A stretch of DNA of 64,000 bases. Origin: Arthrobacter sp. NicSoilB4. Lineage in GTDB: Bacteria; Actinomycetota; Actinomycetes; Actinomycetales; Micrococcaceae. The notes beneath the pieces are model-generated. The model worked only from the letters and a program-made list of their open reading frames with translations. It made no database searches and had not been told where the DNA came from. The position numbers and the translations under genes are program-made. Every line of letters begins with the position of its first letter. The stretch's first letter is position 1. The stretch spans positions 3,286,001 through 3,350,000 of the forward strand of contig NZ_AP024653.1 in assembly GCF_019977335.1 (NCBI RefSeq), read 5' to 3'. Positions 44,190 through 53,958 of the stretch are shown piece after piece.

Positions 44190-45010
44190 GGCTGCAGTCC
44201 CTCAGCCGCCCGGACGAGCCGTGCCGACCAGAACCGGCCTGCAGCCGTGAGACCCAGGCCCGCCACGAGCGCCGCCACGCCCCAGGGGTTTCCCAGCAGG
44301 ACCTCGGCAGGATCGACGCCCAGCAGCAAGCCCAGGCCAAGGCCGAGGAACGGCAGCCATGCCAGCAGCCGCACGGTTGCGCGGGGCCCGGCCAGCGCCG
44401 TCTGGCGGGCGGCCTCGACGTCGTCCTCCGCCTCAAGCTGGGCCGCGAATCTCATCAACACGTCCGCCAGCGGGCAGCCCGTGGCTTCGGCAACGTCAAA
44501 GCACGCGGCGAGCTGGAACCAGATACGGCGCTCGGACGACCCGCCGCCTGCACCCTCGTTCTGGCGTGTCCCGGCTGCTCGGCCGAAAGCAGCGGCGCCG
44601 GCGGAGCGGATGGCGGCTCCCACGGGAGACCCGCGCGTCGCGGCCGCGCGGGCGGCAGCGAGCATCCGCACGGATCCCGGCGCCAGCACCGGGCTCCGGC
44701 CGGGCATTGGCTCCCCGGACAGGGCCGTGGCAGGACCGGCCACGTGCAGGAGCCACAGTTCGTCCCACAGCCGCGCGGGAGTACGGCCGCCCTTCAGCAA
44801 CGCCGCCAACTGCTGCACGAGCAAGTTCATCGAAACCGCAGCGGCGCTCCGGCGCCGCCGGGGCACCGGGACGGGTCCTGCTTGCGTGCCGGCGGGCACT
44901 CCACCGCGTGGGCCAGCCAACGCCATGCGAATCCGGTGTCGTGGGGCACCTGCTCGCGAAGACGCCAGGAACACCGCGATCACCAGGACGCACACGAGTG
45001 CAGCAGTCAC
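44186..45010 (-). CDS. tadB: Tad secretion membrane protein TadB
   Basis: 274 residues; the first GspF-type platform subunit. The T2SSF core is WFQLAACFDVAEATGCPLAD and AAQLEAEDDVEAARQ; membrane segments at 1-20 (VTAALVCVLVIAVFL) and the C-terminal pair (LLAWLPFLGLGLGLLLGV, GVAALVAGLGLTAAG). I start at the GTG at 45010 that overlaps the TadA stop (GTGA); the longer frame is antisense. Confidence 0.88.
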   Translation of the reverse strand: MTAALVCVLVIAVFLASSRAGAPRHRIRMALAGPRGGVPAGTQAGPVPVPRRRRSAAAVSMNLLVQQLAALLKGGRTPARLWDELWLLHVAGPATALSGEPMPGRSPVLAPGSVRMLAAARAAATRGSPVGAAIRSAGAAAFGRAAGTRQNEGAGGGSSERRIWFQLAACFDVAEATGCPLADVLMRFAAQLEAEDDVEAARQTALAGPRATVRLLAWLPFLGLGLGLLLGVDPAEVLLGNPWGVAALVAGLGLTAAGRFWSARLVRAAEGLQP

Positions 45011-46323
45011 GCCATTCCCCCGCCCGGGTCCTTCCGCACCGCTACTTCCTGCAGGCGCGCTGGTCCCCCGGGGCCGGGTGTGTCCAGTCCGCCGGGGTCC
45101 AGCCCGAGGCGGACCGCCAGCCCCGGCCAGGCCGCCCCACCCCGGACCGCCCCGCCGCAGATGTTTAGCGCCGACTCGACCACCAGGCCGGCCGGGCTGT
45201 TTTCCAGCACGCCAATGCCGGCCACGGACCGCCCGTTGTTCAGCCTTTCCACATGGACCACAGCGTCGAGGGCGCTGACTGCCTGCAGGCGCACCGCGTC
45301 CTGCCCCATCCCGGCCAGGGCACCGAGCGCCGTCAGCCGTGCGGGCACGTCGGCAGCGGTGTTGGCGTGGATCGTGCTGCCGCCTCCGCTGTGGCCGGTA
45401 TTCATGGCAGCCAGCAGTTCCCGCACCTCGGCTCCGCGGCACTCCCCCACGACCAGCCGGTCCGGCCGCATCCTTAGTGACTGCCGCACGAGCTCGCCCA
45501 GGTCCACGACGCCGCCACCTTCCAGGTTGCCGTGCCGGGCCTCCAGCGAGACAACGTGCGGGTGGACCGGGTTCAGCTCCGAGGCGTCTTCGATCAGGAC
45601 CAGCCGCTCGCCGGGCGAACACAGGCCGAGGAGCGTGGCAAGCAGCGTGGTTTTACCCGACCCTGTGGCGCCGCTGATCAGGAAGCTCAAACGGTGTTCC
45701 ACCATCCGTTCCAGCACGGTCTGCACCAACGCCCCGAACATTCCGTTCCGCCGCAACTCGTCCATGGAGAAAACCCGGTCACGCCGGATCCTGATGCTCA
45801 GGAGTGTCCCCGCCGTGGAGATGGGCGGCAGGACGGCGTGGACCCGGAAGCCGCCGTCGAGCCTGACATCGACGCAGGGGGAGCCGTCGTCGAGCCGCCG
45901 CCCGCCGGCCGCCACCAGCCGCGCCGCCAGCGCACGGACCTGCGGCTCACCGGAGAACGCCGCCGGCGCCATTTCAAGCCCCTCACCGCGGTCCATCCAG
46001 ACGGCGCCGGGGCCGTTGACGAAGATGTCTGTCACGGCCGGGTCGCGGACCAGCACCTGCAGTGGTCCCAGCCCGTTCAATTCCGCGCTGATGCCCTCGA
46101 CGGCGGCCAGCGCGCCGGCCGTCCCCAGCAGGCGTCCGCTTGCTTGGACAGCGGCTGCCACACGCGACGGGGTCACCGGACCTGCATCGGACATCACGGA
46201 TTCCCGGACGGACTCCAGCAGCCTCGCGTCAACGGAGGCGGCGCGGGCCGGAACCCGGTACCGCGGGATGCCCGGCCTGGCCCCGGCGTCCGGGGGCCCC
46301 GGCGCCGAATGGGCGGCGCTCAT
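45007..46323 (-). CDS. tadA: Tad pilus assembly ATPase TadA (CpaF)
   Basis: 438-residue secretion ATPase: N-terminal NPDI-like domain (LGPLQVLVRDPAVTDIFVNG), Walker A LISGATGSGKTTLLATLLGL, Asp box LIEDASELNPVHPHV, Walker B RLVVGECRGAEVRELL and the His box STIHANTAADVPARL. Powers polymerisation of the Flp pilin. The ATG at 46323 overlaps the TadZ stop (ATGA). Confidence 0.95.
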   Translation of the reverse strand: MSAAHSAPGPPDAGARPGIPRYRVPARAASVDARLLESVRESVMSDAGPVTPSRVAAAVQASGRLLGTAGALAAVEGISAELNGLGPLQVLVRDPAVTDIFVNGPGAVWMDRGEGLEMAPAAFSGEPQVRALAARLVAAGGRRLDDGSPCVDVRLDGGFRVHAVLPPISTAGTLLSIRIRRDRVFSMDELRRNGMFGALVQTVLERMVEHRLSFLISGATGSGKTTLLATLLGLCSPGERLVLIEDASELNPVHPHVVSLEARHGNLEGGGVVDLGELVRQSLRMRPDRLVVGECRGAEVRELLAAMNTGHSGGGSTIHANTAADVPARLTALGALAGMGQDAVRLQAVSALDAVVHVERLNNGRSVAGIGVLENSPAGLVVESALNICGGAVRGGAAWPGLAVRLGLDPGGLDTPGPGGPARLQEVAVRKDPGGGMA

Positions 46324-47429
46324 GATGTGCGTCCTGCGCCGAAGTCGAGGACCGTCCCGGCAAACCGCCGCACACTGCGCTGCCGTCCCGCGTCCAGCAG
46401 CCGCCCGGACTCCGTGGCGGCCGCGGCACGCCGGACGTCCGGCACGATCCCGGCCAGCGGCAGCCCGACAGACTCGGCTACCAGCCCGGCATCCAGCGAG
46501 GCCCCGGACCTGCCCCGCACGACGAGCACGGTCTCCACGGGAGGAAGGTCCTGCAGGAGTCGGGCCGTTGCCACGGCCGCCCGCAGGAGGGCGGGGGTAA
46601 CCACGATCATCCGGTCGCAGTCCCAGGCGAAGGTCCGCAGCGTGTCCCGCCCCCGGCCGATATCCACGACTACCAGCTCGTAGCCGCGCCGGGCGGCGTC
46701 CAGCACACCGGCCACGACGGTGTGGTCTACTCCGCTGTAGCGCTCTTTGTTGCCGGGCCAGGAGAGGAACGGGAATCCCCCGGCCAGAGGCAGGGAATCG
46801 GCGAGCTGGCGGGCATCGATTGTGCCGCTGGCGCCAGCCAGATCCGGCCAGCGGAGGCCGGGCGTTTCTTCGGCGGCGAGCGCCAGTTCCAGTCCCCCGC
46901 CGCACGGATCTCCATCCACCAGCAGGACACGCACACCCTCGCGGGCAGCCGCATGGGCCAGCCAGACCGCGGCGGTGCTGGCCCCGGCGCCGCCGCAGCC
47001 GCCGACAATCCCAAGGACCAGCCCGCCAGGCTCTGGGGTCCGGGAGCGGCTGAGGTACTCGACGAGCCAGGTCGCGGCCCCGGGCAACACTGCGACGCGT
47101 TCCGCCCCAATAGCAGCCGCCAGCTGCCACAGGCGGTCGCCGTCTTCGTTGAGTCCTACGAGGACGGCCGGTGACCGTCCCCGCGGCGGCAACTCGTGGA
47201 TGTCGCTGCCGAGCAGCACCACCGCAGCCGCGTCCCAGAACTGCGCCGCCTCCCTGATGGTCCCCACCGTCCGCAGCTGGCCGCCGGACGCCGCCACGAT
47301 CCGTTCCACCTCGCCGCGCAGCAGCGCGTACTCCGTCACCAGCAGCGTCTCCGGCGACCCGTCCGGAAGCCACGGGCCGGGGCCAGCGGCGGGATCCGGG
47401 ACTGGGCTTGCCAGCTGGTGCCTGCTCAT
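46320..47429 (-). CDS. Septum-site determining/TadZ-like ATPase
   Basis: 369 residues: N-terminal receiver-like domain (VTEYALLRGEVERIVAASG), then a deviant MinD/ParA domain with LGIVGGCGGAGASTAAVWLA (Walker A; GCGGAGAS replaces the GKGGVGKT form) and VLLVDGDPCGGGLELAL. In M. tuberculosis the homologue (Ssd) is tied to cell-division control; TadZ proteins localise pili at poles. The ATG at 47429 has GGGAAGAG upstream. It leads a seven-gene operon. Confidence 0.86.
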   Translation of the reverse strand: MSRHQLASPVPDPAAGPGPWLPDGSPETLLVTEYALLRGEVERIVAASGGQLRTVGTIREAAQFWDAAAVVLLGSDIHELPPRGRSPAVLVGLNEDGDRLWQLAAAIGAERVAVLPGAATWLVEYLSRSRTPEPGGLVLGIVGGCGGAGASTAAVWLAHAAAREGVRVLLVDGDPCGGGLELALAAEETPGLRWPDLAGASGTIDARQLADSLPLAGGFPFLSWPGNKERYSGVDHTVVAGVLDAARRGYELVVVDIGRGRDTLRTFAWDCDRMIVVTPALLRAAVATARLLQDLPPVETVLVVRGRSGASLDAGLVAESVGLPLAGIVPDVRRAAAATESGRLLDAGRQRSVRRFAGTVLDFGAGRTS

Positions 47430-47545
47430 GCGCCAACTCTTCCCGTCCGCCGAGCCCGCCATAACCCACGCCGGCGGCTATGTGGACAAGCCCGTGGACT
47501 ATCCAATGAACAGGGGACTCCGCGCCGCAGGGCAGAATTGACCCT

Positions 47546-49270
47546 ATGTACCTGTTGCTCGCCGCCCACGCTGACGGCGCAGCCCTCCAGGAACTCACCG
47601 CAGACGGCGCCCCGCACCCGGGCGCACCCGCACCGCGGGTCGTCAGCGCCGCCGAGCTGGCCGGCGTCGTGCGTGAACTCGAACAGCGGCGGCCGCGCTG
47701 GATCTGGCACCGCACGCAGGACTGGTACCCCGCCCTGCTGGCCGCCGGAGTGGAGCTGGAACGCTGCTACGACCTCACGTTGTGCGGCGCCATCCTGGCG
47801 CACTCGGAGTTCACTGCCCACACCGAATACGCGCAGAACGCGGAGAAACTGACCCAGGACGACGACGTGCAACAGCCGCCCCGCGCCCTGCAGCCGCCAC
47901 CCCCGCCGCCCGACCAGGGAGCCCTGTTTGATGATCCGGGCTGGCGCAAGGCACACCGGCACAGTCCCGAGGACCTCCGCGCCGAATACGCCGCCCAGCA
48001 GGACGCCCTCAGCCAGGCGGGAGGCGTCGGCGTCGAACGCCTCGGAGACAACCGCAGGCAGCGCCTCCAGCTCCTGCTCGCGGCCGAGTCCGCCGGCGCC
48101 ATGATCGCCGCGGAGATGCAGCACACCGGCGTGCCATGGCGGGAGGAACTTCATGAGCGGATCCTTGCCGACTACCTCGGCCCCCGGCCTCCCCAGGGGC
48201 ACCGTCCGGCCAAGCTGGAAGCACTCACCGCCGAGCTTCGGCAGCTGCTGAACTCGCCGGCGTTGAACCCGGATTCGCCGCAGGAGCTCATGCGCGCCCT
48301 GCACCGGAACGGCATCGAGGTGAAGACGACGCGGCAGTGGGAACTGAAGGAATCCAGCCACCCTGCGATCGAACCGCTCCTGGCCTTCAAGAAACTCTCC
48401 CGGCTGCACGCTGCCAACGGCTGGGCCTGGCTGGATGCCTGGGTAAAGAACGGCCGGTTCCAGCCGGAGTACGTGGTGGGCGGGGTGGTCTCCGGCCGCT
48501 GGGCTTCCCGGGGCGGCGGGGCGCTGCAGATCCCGCGGCAGATCCGGGGCGCCGTCCATGCAGATCCGGGGCACAAACTGATCGTCGCCGACGCCTCGCA
48601 GCTCGAGCCCCGCGTGCTCGTGGCACTGGCGCAGGACGCCAAGATGGCCGAGGCCGCGCGTGACAAGGACCTGTATGCCGGCATCGCCGCACAAGGATTC
48701 GGCGGCGACCGCGCCAAGGCGAAGGTGGCGTTGCTTGGGGCGATCTACGGGGCCACCACCGGCGAGTCAGGCCGCCTGATGCCGCAGCTGACCCGCACCT
48801 ATCCGCGCGCTGTCGGCTTCGTGGAACAGGCCGCCCGCGAGGGTGAGGCCGGAAGGACCGTCACCTCACGGCTGGGCCGCAGCAGCCCGCCGCCGTCCGG
48901 GCGCTGGCTGCAAAGCCAGCAGTCGACCAGCGCCGAGGAACAGCGCCGGGCCGATTCGCTCGCCCGCTCGCGAGGCCGGTTCACGCGCAATTTCGTGGTC
49001 CAGGGCTCCGCGGCGGACTGGGCGGCCTGCTGGCTGGCAGAACTGCGACGGCGGCTCCGCGCCATGCGCGCGGACGGTACCCCCGCCGGGGAACTGGTCT
49101 TCTTCCTGCACGACGAAGTCATGGTCCACTGTCCCGAAGCCGCAGTGGAGGATTGCATCCAGGCCATTGAGGAGTCGGCCAACGCCGCCAAGGAACTGCT
49201 GTTCGGCAGGATCCCGGTGGAATTCCCGGTCAGTGTGGCGGTCGTGGACTCGTACGACAACGCCAAATAA
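47546..49270 (+). CDS. PolA-like DNA polymerase (exonuclease-lacking, actinobacterial)
   Basis: 574-residue family A polymerase: motif A IVADASQLEPRVLVALAQ, motif B RAKAKVALLGAIYGATTG, motif C FFLHDEVMVHCP. The N-terminal half (~180 residues) replaces the exonuclease domains with a divergent remnant and a Pro/Gln linker. Annotated in databases as bifunctional 3'-5' exonuclease/DNA polymerase, but I do not see the DEDD residues clearly. Likely an auxiliary repair polymerase; true polA should be elsewhere. CAGAAT lies upstream of the ATG. Confidence 0.88.
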   Translation: MYLLLAAHADGAALQELTADGAPHPGAPAPRVVSAAELAGVVRELEQRRPRWIWHRTQDWYPALLAAGVELERCYDLTLCGAILAHSEFTAHTEYAQNAEKLTQDDDVQQPPRALQPPPPPPDQGALFDDPGWRKAHRHSPEDLRAEYAAQQDALSQAGGVGVERLGDNRRQRLQLLLAAESAGAMIAAEMQHTGVPWREELHERILADYLGPRPPQGHRPAKLEALTAELRQLLNSPALNPDSPQELMRALHRNGIEVKTTRQWELKESSHPAIEPLLAFKKLSRLHAANGWAWLDAWVKNGRFQPEYVVGGVVSGRWASRGGGALQIPRQIRGAVHADPGHKLIVADASQLEPRVLVALAQDAKMAEAARDKDLYAGIAAQGFGGDRAKAKVALLGAIYGATTGESGRLMPQLTRTYPRAVGFVEQAAREGEAGRTVTSRLGRSSPPPSGRWLQSQQSTSAEEQRRADSLARSRGRFTRNFVVQGSAADWAACWLAELRRRLRAMRADGTPAGELVFFLHDEVMVHCPEAAVEDCIQAIEESANAAKELLFGRIPVEFPVSVAVVDSYDNAK

Positions 49271-49411
49271 TGCTCCGGAGACGCCCGCCGTAACGTACCC
49301 GTCGGTAGCGTTGTGCCCGCGTGTGACGGCGGTTACGCTCGGAAAGGCCGGTGGTTGAACCGATAGTTCACCGGCAATGCAACGACGCATATTTTTTGGG
49401 GAGGCAGCACC

Positions 49412-49672
49412 TTGGCTGGCATTTTTGAGATCGCCATGGCGGGCGAGAAGAAGTACTTCTTCAAGCTGACGGCATCCGACGGAACGGTGGTCGCCGTTTC
49501 ACCACTGTTCAACACGATTAAGGGCGCCGCCGCGGGCATCAATGCCGTGCGGGAGAATGCCGCAACCGGACTCGTGGTCGACAAGTCCCGGGGCCGCAGC
49601 AAGTCCGTGCCCCCGCAGGCAGCCACGCGGGGAGCCACCACCCGGATCGGCGCCGGCATGGCCGCCGGCTAA
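49412..49672 (+). CDS. YegP-family (DUF1508) small protein
   Basis: 86 residues; one DUF1508 unit (FEIAMAGEKKYFFKLTASDG, GAAAGINAVRENAATGLVVD) where E. coli YegP has two. A basic tail (DKSRGRSKSVPPQ) follows. The TTG start at 49412 has GGGGAGG 8 nt upstream. A possible promoter is TTCACC-N17-TATTTT before it (about 49365-49394). The intergenic 140 bp also holds GCCGGTG-N15-CACCGGC. Confidence 0.82.
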   Translation: MAGIFEIAMAGEKKYFFKLTASDGTVVAVSPLFNTIKGAAAGINAVRENAATGLVVDKSRGRSKSVPPQAATRGATTRIGAGMAAG

Positions 49673-49733
49673 CAGCCAGCCGGCTAACAGCCAGCCCGGA
49701 ATCCAGGCGAGGGAACGCGCTGGAGGTCCCGCA

Positions 49734-50432
49734 TCAGCCGTGGAGCCTGCTCCAGGTGTCGACGCTGAGCAAGATCGAGCGGTCCCAGGGAACGGCCCAT
49801 CCCAGCTGGTCGAAGAGCTGGTTGAGGATCATCCCGGTGAAGCCCCACACCACGACGTCGTTGACGGTGAACGCGGGGCTGTGGAATGTCTGCCCGGCCC
49901 TGGTCACGGTGGCCATCACCCGGTTGTCCGGATCCAGCAGGTCCCGGACCGGGACACGGAAGACCTGGGAAGACTCGCCGTAGTCAACTACCCGAACGGG
50001 TGACTGGGACGCCCACCAGCCGAGGACGGGTGTCACCAGGAAGTTTCCGCGCGGAAGGGCCAGCTCCGGCATCACGCCAAGGACCTCGACGCCGGCCGGG
50101 TCCAGCCCGGTTTCCTCTTCCGCCTCCCGCAGCGCGGCGTCGGTCCCGGACTCACCCGGTTCGATGCCGCCTCCGGGGAAGGCTACCTGCCCGGGATGGT
50201 CATCCAAGGTCTGGGCGCGCTGCAGCAGCAGGACGTCCAGATCGGCCGGGGCAAGGGCCTTGACCGAGGCCGCCGGGACGTTATCGAGTGAGCCGAAGAG
50301 CATCAGTACGGCGGCCCGGCGGACCCGCTCACCGGGCTCGACGGCGAGTTCCCGCCAGCGTGGATCCGGTGACGGCGCCGTTCCCGCCTCCACCGCCGCC
50401 ACCAGATCGATGAGGTCCTGACGGGCCGTCAC
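49734..50432 (-). CDS. Nudix hydrolase (CoA pyrophosphatase-like)
   Basis: 232 residues. The Nudix box is [20 protein letters not shown], followed by [24 protein letters not shown] before it fits the CoA-diphosphatase (UPF0035) signature [21 protein letters not shown]. It has a GTG start at 50432 that overlaps the nth stop (GTGA), so they are co-translated. Confidence 0.9.
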   Translation of the reverse strand: MTARQDLIDLVAAVEAGTAPSPDPRWRELAVEPGERVRRAAVLMLFGSLDNVPAASVKALAPADLDVLLLQRAQTLDDHPGQVAFPGGGIEPGESGTDAALREAEEETGLDPAGVEVLGVMPELALPRGNFLVTPVLGWWASQSPVRVVDYGESSQVFRVPVRDLLDPDNRVMATVTRAGQTFHSPAFTVNDVVVWGFTGMILNQLFDQLGWAVPWDRSILLSVDTWSRLHG

Positions 50433-51364
50433 CGCGGCTTCCTCTGCGATTCCATCCGGATCTCCGCTGCCCGGTGCGTCTCGGCGAGCAGCTTCGAGAG
50501 CAGCTCCTCCTGTCCCGGGGCCAGCTCGTACTTCAGCAGCTTCTTCGCCTTCTCCGGGTCCGTCTCCCCCATGCCGTAACTGGGGCACCAGTTCGCCACC
50601 GCACACGCCCCGCACGCCGGTCTGCGGGAATGGCACACGCGCCGGCCGTGGAACACCACCCGGTGCGAGAGCATGGTCCAGTCCTTCGGTTCGAACAGTT
50701 CGCCGACGTCGGATTCGACCTTCACCGGATCCTCCGAATCCGTCCAGCCGAAGCGCTTCGCCAGGCGGCCAAAGTGGGTATCCACCGTGATTCCCGGGAC
50801 GCCAAACGCATTCCCGAGCACCACGTTGGCGGTCTTCCGCCCGACGCCGGGAAGCGTCACCAGATCAGCGAGCCGGCCGGGCACCTCGCCGTCGTACTCA
50901 TCCACCAGCCGGTTGCACAGCGCCATCAGGTTCCTGGTCTTCGCCCGGAAGAACCCGGTGGGTTTGATGATGGCCTCCAGGTCGGCCGGGTCCGCCTCCG
51001 CCATGCTCCGCGCGTCGGGGTAGCGCGCGAACAGCAGGGGCGTGATCTGGTTGACCGTCACGTCGGTGGTCTGCGCGGAAAGCACCGTGGCCACCACAAG
51101 CTCAAACGGGCTGCGGAAATCCAGCTCCGCATGGGCATACGGGTACTGCTCAGCGAGCGCCTTGTTGATCCGGCGGGCGCGCCGTTTCAAGCCCAGCAGG
51201 GACTCCCCCGCTGCCCGCGGCCCGGCGCTCTTGGTCCCGGCGCTTTTGCGGCGTGCGCTTTTGGCGTCCGGGGCAACGCCCAGCCCGGCGTCGGGAGCGG
51301 CGTCGGGAGTGGCAGTGCCTGGCGCGGCACCACCGGCGGCCGGATTGCGGGAGTTGGTGGCCAC
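50429..51364 (-). CDS. nth: Endonuclease III
   Basis: 311-residue base-excision glycosylase/lyase for oxidised pyrimidines. Hh[21 protein letters not shown] contains the catalytic Lys; the Asp is in [13 protein letters not shown]; the 4Fe-4S cluster Cys are spaced [17 protein letters not shown]. The first ~55 residues are an Ala/Lys/Ser-rich extension. GTG start 9 nt after the stop of the upstream membrane-protein gene, so it is in an operon with it. Confidence 0.95.
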   Translation of the reverse strand: MATNSRNPAAGGAAPGTATPDAAPDAGLGVAPDAKSARRKSAGTKSAGPRAAGESLLGLKRRARRINKALAEQYPYAHAELDFRSPFELVVATVLSAQTTDVTVNQITPLLFARYPDARSMAEADPADLEAIIKPTGFFRAKTRNLMALCNRLVDEYDGEVPGRLADLVTLPGVGRKTANVVLGNAFGVPGITVDTHFGRLAKRFGWTDSEDPVKVESDVGELFEPKDWTMLSHRVVFHGRRVCHSRRPACGACAVANWCPSYGMGETDPEKAKKLLKYELAPGQEELLSKLLAETHRAAEIRMESQRKPR

Positions 51365-51373
51365 GGGGGCCGG

Positions 51374-52741
51374 CTAACCGCGTTCGATGTTGCTGAGGTC
51401 CCGCAGCACGCCGACGCGGCCGTCGGTGTGCTGGACCAGGAACTCGTGGCCCCGGTCCTCGAGTGCGAGTACCCAGCCGCCTGGTTCGATCACAAAGGCA
51501 GCTGCGCCGCTGTGCTCATCCATGGCGGTGCGGGGCTGTGCGACGGCGAACCAGAATGCCTCGTGGACGGGCTGGGCCTCGTGGTCCTCGGGACGGCTTG
51601 AGGGGTCGACGGTGGCGCCGATCGGCTCCTGCTGGCGCACCTGCGGGTTCACCGTGGTGGGGGCGCTGTGGCTTGCGGCCGCGGGAACCTCGGCAGCACG
51701 CGTGTCTTCAGCCGCTGAGGCGGCCCGGGCCTGCGCGTCCGGGGCTTGCCCGCCCGCAGCGGATTTTGCGGCGGGCGGCACGACGGCGGCGGCCTGGGTC
51801 TGCTCGGCGGCGGACGGTGCCTCCGGTGCGGATGCGGCGGGAACGACGGCGGCGGCCTGGGTTTCCGGGGCACTGACCACCGGGGTGGGCGCGGACTGGG
51901 TAGGTGCTTGCTGGGCGGGTGCCGGCGTCGGCGCTGCGGAACGGGCTGCCGCACCCGAGGCTGCGGCAGCGCCTGCTGCACCCGCGGCAGCGCCGAACGA
52001 CGCGTCGCCGCGCGGGGCAGGTTCCGTGGCGGCAGACTGCCCGCCCGGGGTCATGCGCTTCGCCCAGCCGGCGACCGCGCTGGTACCGGCGGCCTTGGGC
52101 GCCTTCTCTTCAGTGGCCGCTTTCGGAGCCTTGGGGGCACGGGGCTTGCGGACGGGGACCGCCGCATCGCGGGCCACAATATGGGCAGGCACCTCTGCGC
52201 GGTCCAGGAAATCTCCGGCGAAGAAGGGGATCAGGCGGCCAAGCACTGTGGCCGAGAGCAGCCCGAGGGCGCCCACGAGGGCCAGCAGCATGCTGGGCAC
52301 GAATGCGCCCGCGATGGACAGGAAGAAGAACGCGACGGCGAAGGACGCCACCACAGAGCCGAACTGGTCGACGGAAAGGGACCCGACGCGCATCTTCGTT
52401 CCGGGGCTGACGCGGCGCGCCACGAACAGTGCGGCAACGATCACCGGCAGGATGATCCCGAGGCCCAGGAAGAACAGGCTGCCCAGGTTCCACAGGTTGT
52501 AGCGGACGGCAAACATCGGGATCAGCGAGGCAACAAAGAGAATCAGTGTCGAGCCGAAGACGGTGAGATCGCGGACCGTGAAGGGCCCCAGGACCGCTTC
52601 GTTCTTCTTGCCGACCGGCTTGCTGCTTGCCTTGTCCACCGTGAAGCGGGGCGCGTCCCCGTAGCCGGTTGGCCGTTCCGCTCCCGCGTTGCCCTGGCTC
52701 TGGGCGGGCTGCTTGAGCTGCCCGTTTGCTTGCTCGTTCAT
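51374..52741 (-). CDS. Membrane protein with long Ala/Pro linker and conserved C-terminal end
   Basis: 455 residues. N-terminal cytoplasmic 55 residues, then hydrophobic segments near 56-78 (LTVFGSTLILFVASLIPMFAV), 82-105, 118-136 and 140-160; then a basic AP-rich stretch (RKPRAPKAPKAATEEKAPKA), a ~150-residue Ala/Thr/Gln/Pro linker, and a compact end (WVLALEDRGHEFLVQHTDG). The end resembles a small domain attached to the linker. I do not recognise the family. It leads the nth/Nudix operon; promoter TTGACT-N17-TGACAT lies about 90 nt upstream. Confidence 0.75.
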   Translation of the reverse strand: MNEQANGQLKQPAQSQGNAGAERPTGYGDAPRFTVDKASSKPVGKKNEAVLGPFTVRDLTVFGSTLILFVASLIPMFAVRYNLWNLGSLFFLGLGIILPVIVAALFVARRVSPGTKMRVGSLSVDQFGSVVASFAVAFFFLSIAGAFVPSMLLALVGALGLLSATVLGRLIPFFAGDFLDRAEVPAHIVARDAAVPVRKPRAPKAPKAATEEKAPKAAGTSAVAGWAKRMTPGGQSAATEPAPRGDASFGAAAGAAGAAAASGAAARSAAPTPAPAQQAPTQSAPTPVVSAPETQAAAVVPAASAPEAPSAAEQTQAAAVVPPAAKSAAGGQAPDAQARAASAAEDTRAAEVPAAASHSAPTTVNPQVRQQEPIGATVDPSSRPEDHEAQPVHEAFWFAVAQPRTAMDEHSGAAAFVIEPGGWVLALEDRGHEFLVQHTDGRVGVLRDLSNIERG

Positions 52742-52831
52742 TCGGTTCTCCTTAGCATGGCGGCACCCTGGACAGCACCGTCTAACGGCAGGCCGAGCAG
52801 GGACCGCGAGCGGTCCCGTCGCCTCCATCGG

Positions 52832-52860
52832 ATGTCACAACTTCATCTCAGCCTAGTCAA
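52832..52860 (-). promoter_or_regulatory. Promoter of the membrane protein-nth-Nudix operon
   Basis: Minus strand: -35 TTGACT (52860-52855), 17-bp spacer, -10 TGACAT (52837-52832). An 85-nt leader follows that contains the perfect hairpin GGACCGC-GA-GCGGTCC (52801-52816). Confidence 0.6.
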
Positions 52861-53018
52861 GTGGCAGGCCGATCACTAGCTGACAAGCCGGGGACGGTGG
52901 CACAAGAGTCAGGCCCGGCATCCCGGTGCCGCGGGTCGAGGCATGCGTCATTCGAGCACAACCTGTGGCTCGTCGCGCCCGCAGCAGGCGCGGTTTCCCC
53001 CGGGCACGGGTCCATCAG

Positions 53019-53663
53019 TCAACGGTCCCCGGCGGCTGTCCGCAGGGCCCGGCTGTAGGCCGCGGGTTCGTTGCGGGTGGCGGCAGAGACTGCCAGATGC
53101 CGGGCGGTGATGCGCCGGGCGAAGTATCCCTGGCAGGGCAGGACAATCACGGTGTCCAGGCCGTTTTCCCAGGCGGCGATCAGGGCGGGCAGGCTCTGAG
53201 GCTCTGGGAGCTCGGCCGCGTTCCTGCCCGGATGGGTGTCGGCGTGCGGCCGGGACACCATTACCCAGGCGTTGTACGCGCCGGTGTCGATGCCGTCCCA
53301 GCCATAGTCCGCCTGCCAGAACGGCGGGACCAAGGGGTCGAGGCCGTGTCCCGGCTGCCAGACGGAACGCAGGCGGGCCGGACTCGGGTGGACCGTCGGG
53401 TCCGGCTCCTCCACGGAGTACCAGTCCCACAACCGGGCCCAGGCACGGTGCCAGCGGGCTTCCCACTCCGCCGGCGTTGCCGAATCCGGGAGCTGCGAAA
53501 TCCCGGCTTCGGGCAGCGGCTCCAGCCGGGGCACATCGGCGTCGCCGGCTATGTGCCAGGCGTCGCGGATGAACAGCAGGAGGGTCAGATGGTGCGGGGT
53601 ATCCACACGGATGGCCATGCCAGGCGGGCACGGGTTGTCCGGCACCGGATCCCAGTACTTCAT
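53019..53663 (-). CDS. Hypothetical protein, unknown family
   Basis: 214 residues, no signal peptide or membrane helix, Trp/Pro-rich (WYSVEEPDP, FWQADYGWDGIDTGAYNAWV). ATG at 53663 with GGAAGAGG upstream. I do not recognise it; length and codon use look normal for a real gene. It sits between the nth operon and acs. The segment NGLDTVIVLPCQGYFARRIT suggests an alpha/beta fold. The interval to acs (295 bp) holds no further gene. Confidence 0.7.
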   Translation of the reverse strand: MKYWDPVPDNPCPPGMAIRVDTPHHLTLLLFIRDAWHIAGDADVPRLEPLPEAGISQLPDSATPAEWEARWHRAWARLWDWYSVEEPDPTVHPSPARLRSVWQPGHGLDPLVPPFWQADYGWDGIDTGAYNAWVMVSRPHADTHPGRNAAELPEPQSLPALIAAWENGLDTVIVLPCQGYFARRITARHLAVSAATRNEPAAYSRALRTAAGDR

Positions 53664-53958
53664 GCGCCTCTTCCCCCCAATAGCGGCCGAGTCAGCCTCG
53701 CCCCATTCTGGCGAAGGACGGCCACCAGCACCAGAGCCTCCGCCTGCCCCCCGCCATTCGGCGCTTAACAAACACCGCTCACGGTTCGCTGTGTGACGCG
53801 GCACACGTCGGGCGCGGCTCAGGCGTTAGTGTGTATTTCGGAACAGCTCTTTGCGGTCCGACCGTGACCAGCCCATGCCCGACGCCGCGCACGCGGCACG
53901 GCCCTGCGGCGGAACGGACGCTCCGCGCAGCACGGATCGATGAATGATGAGGTTCACC

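Noticed and set aside
47430..47545. 6C-type small RNA between the TadZ-like gene and the polymerase, as in M. tuberculosis
   Set aside because: I found no C-rich loop hairpins in this 116-nt interval.
53791..53806. GTGTG-N6-CACAC as a CRP/GlxR site upstream of acs
   Set aside because: The half-sites are two bases too close together for the TGTGA-N6-TCACA consensus (TGTG-N8-CACA), so I did not list it as a site.
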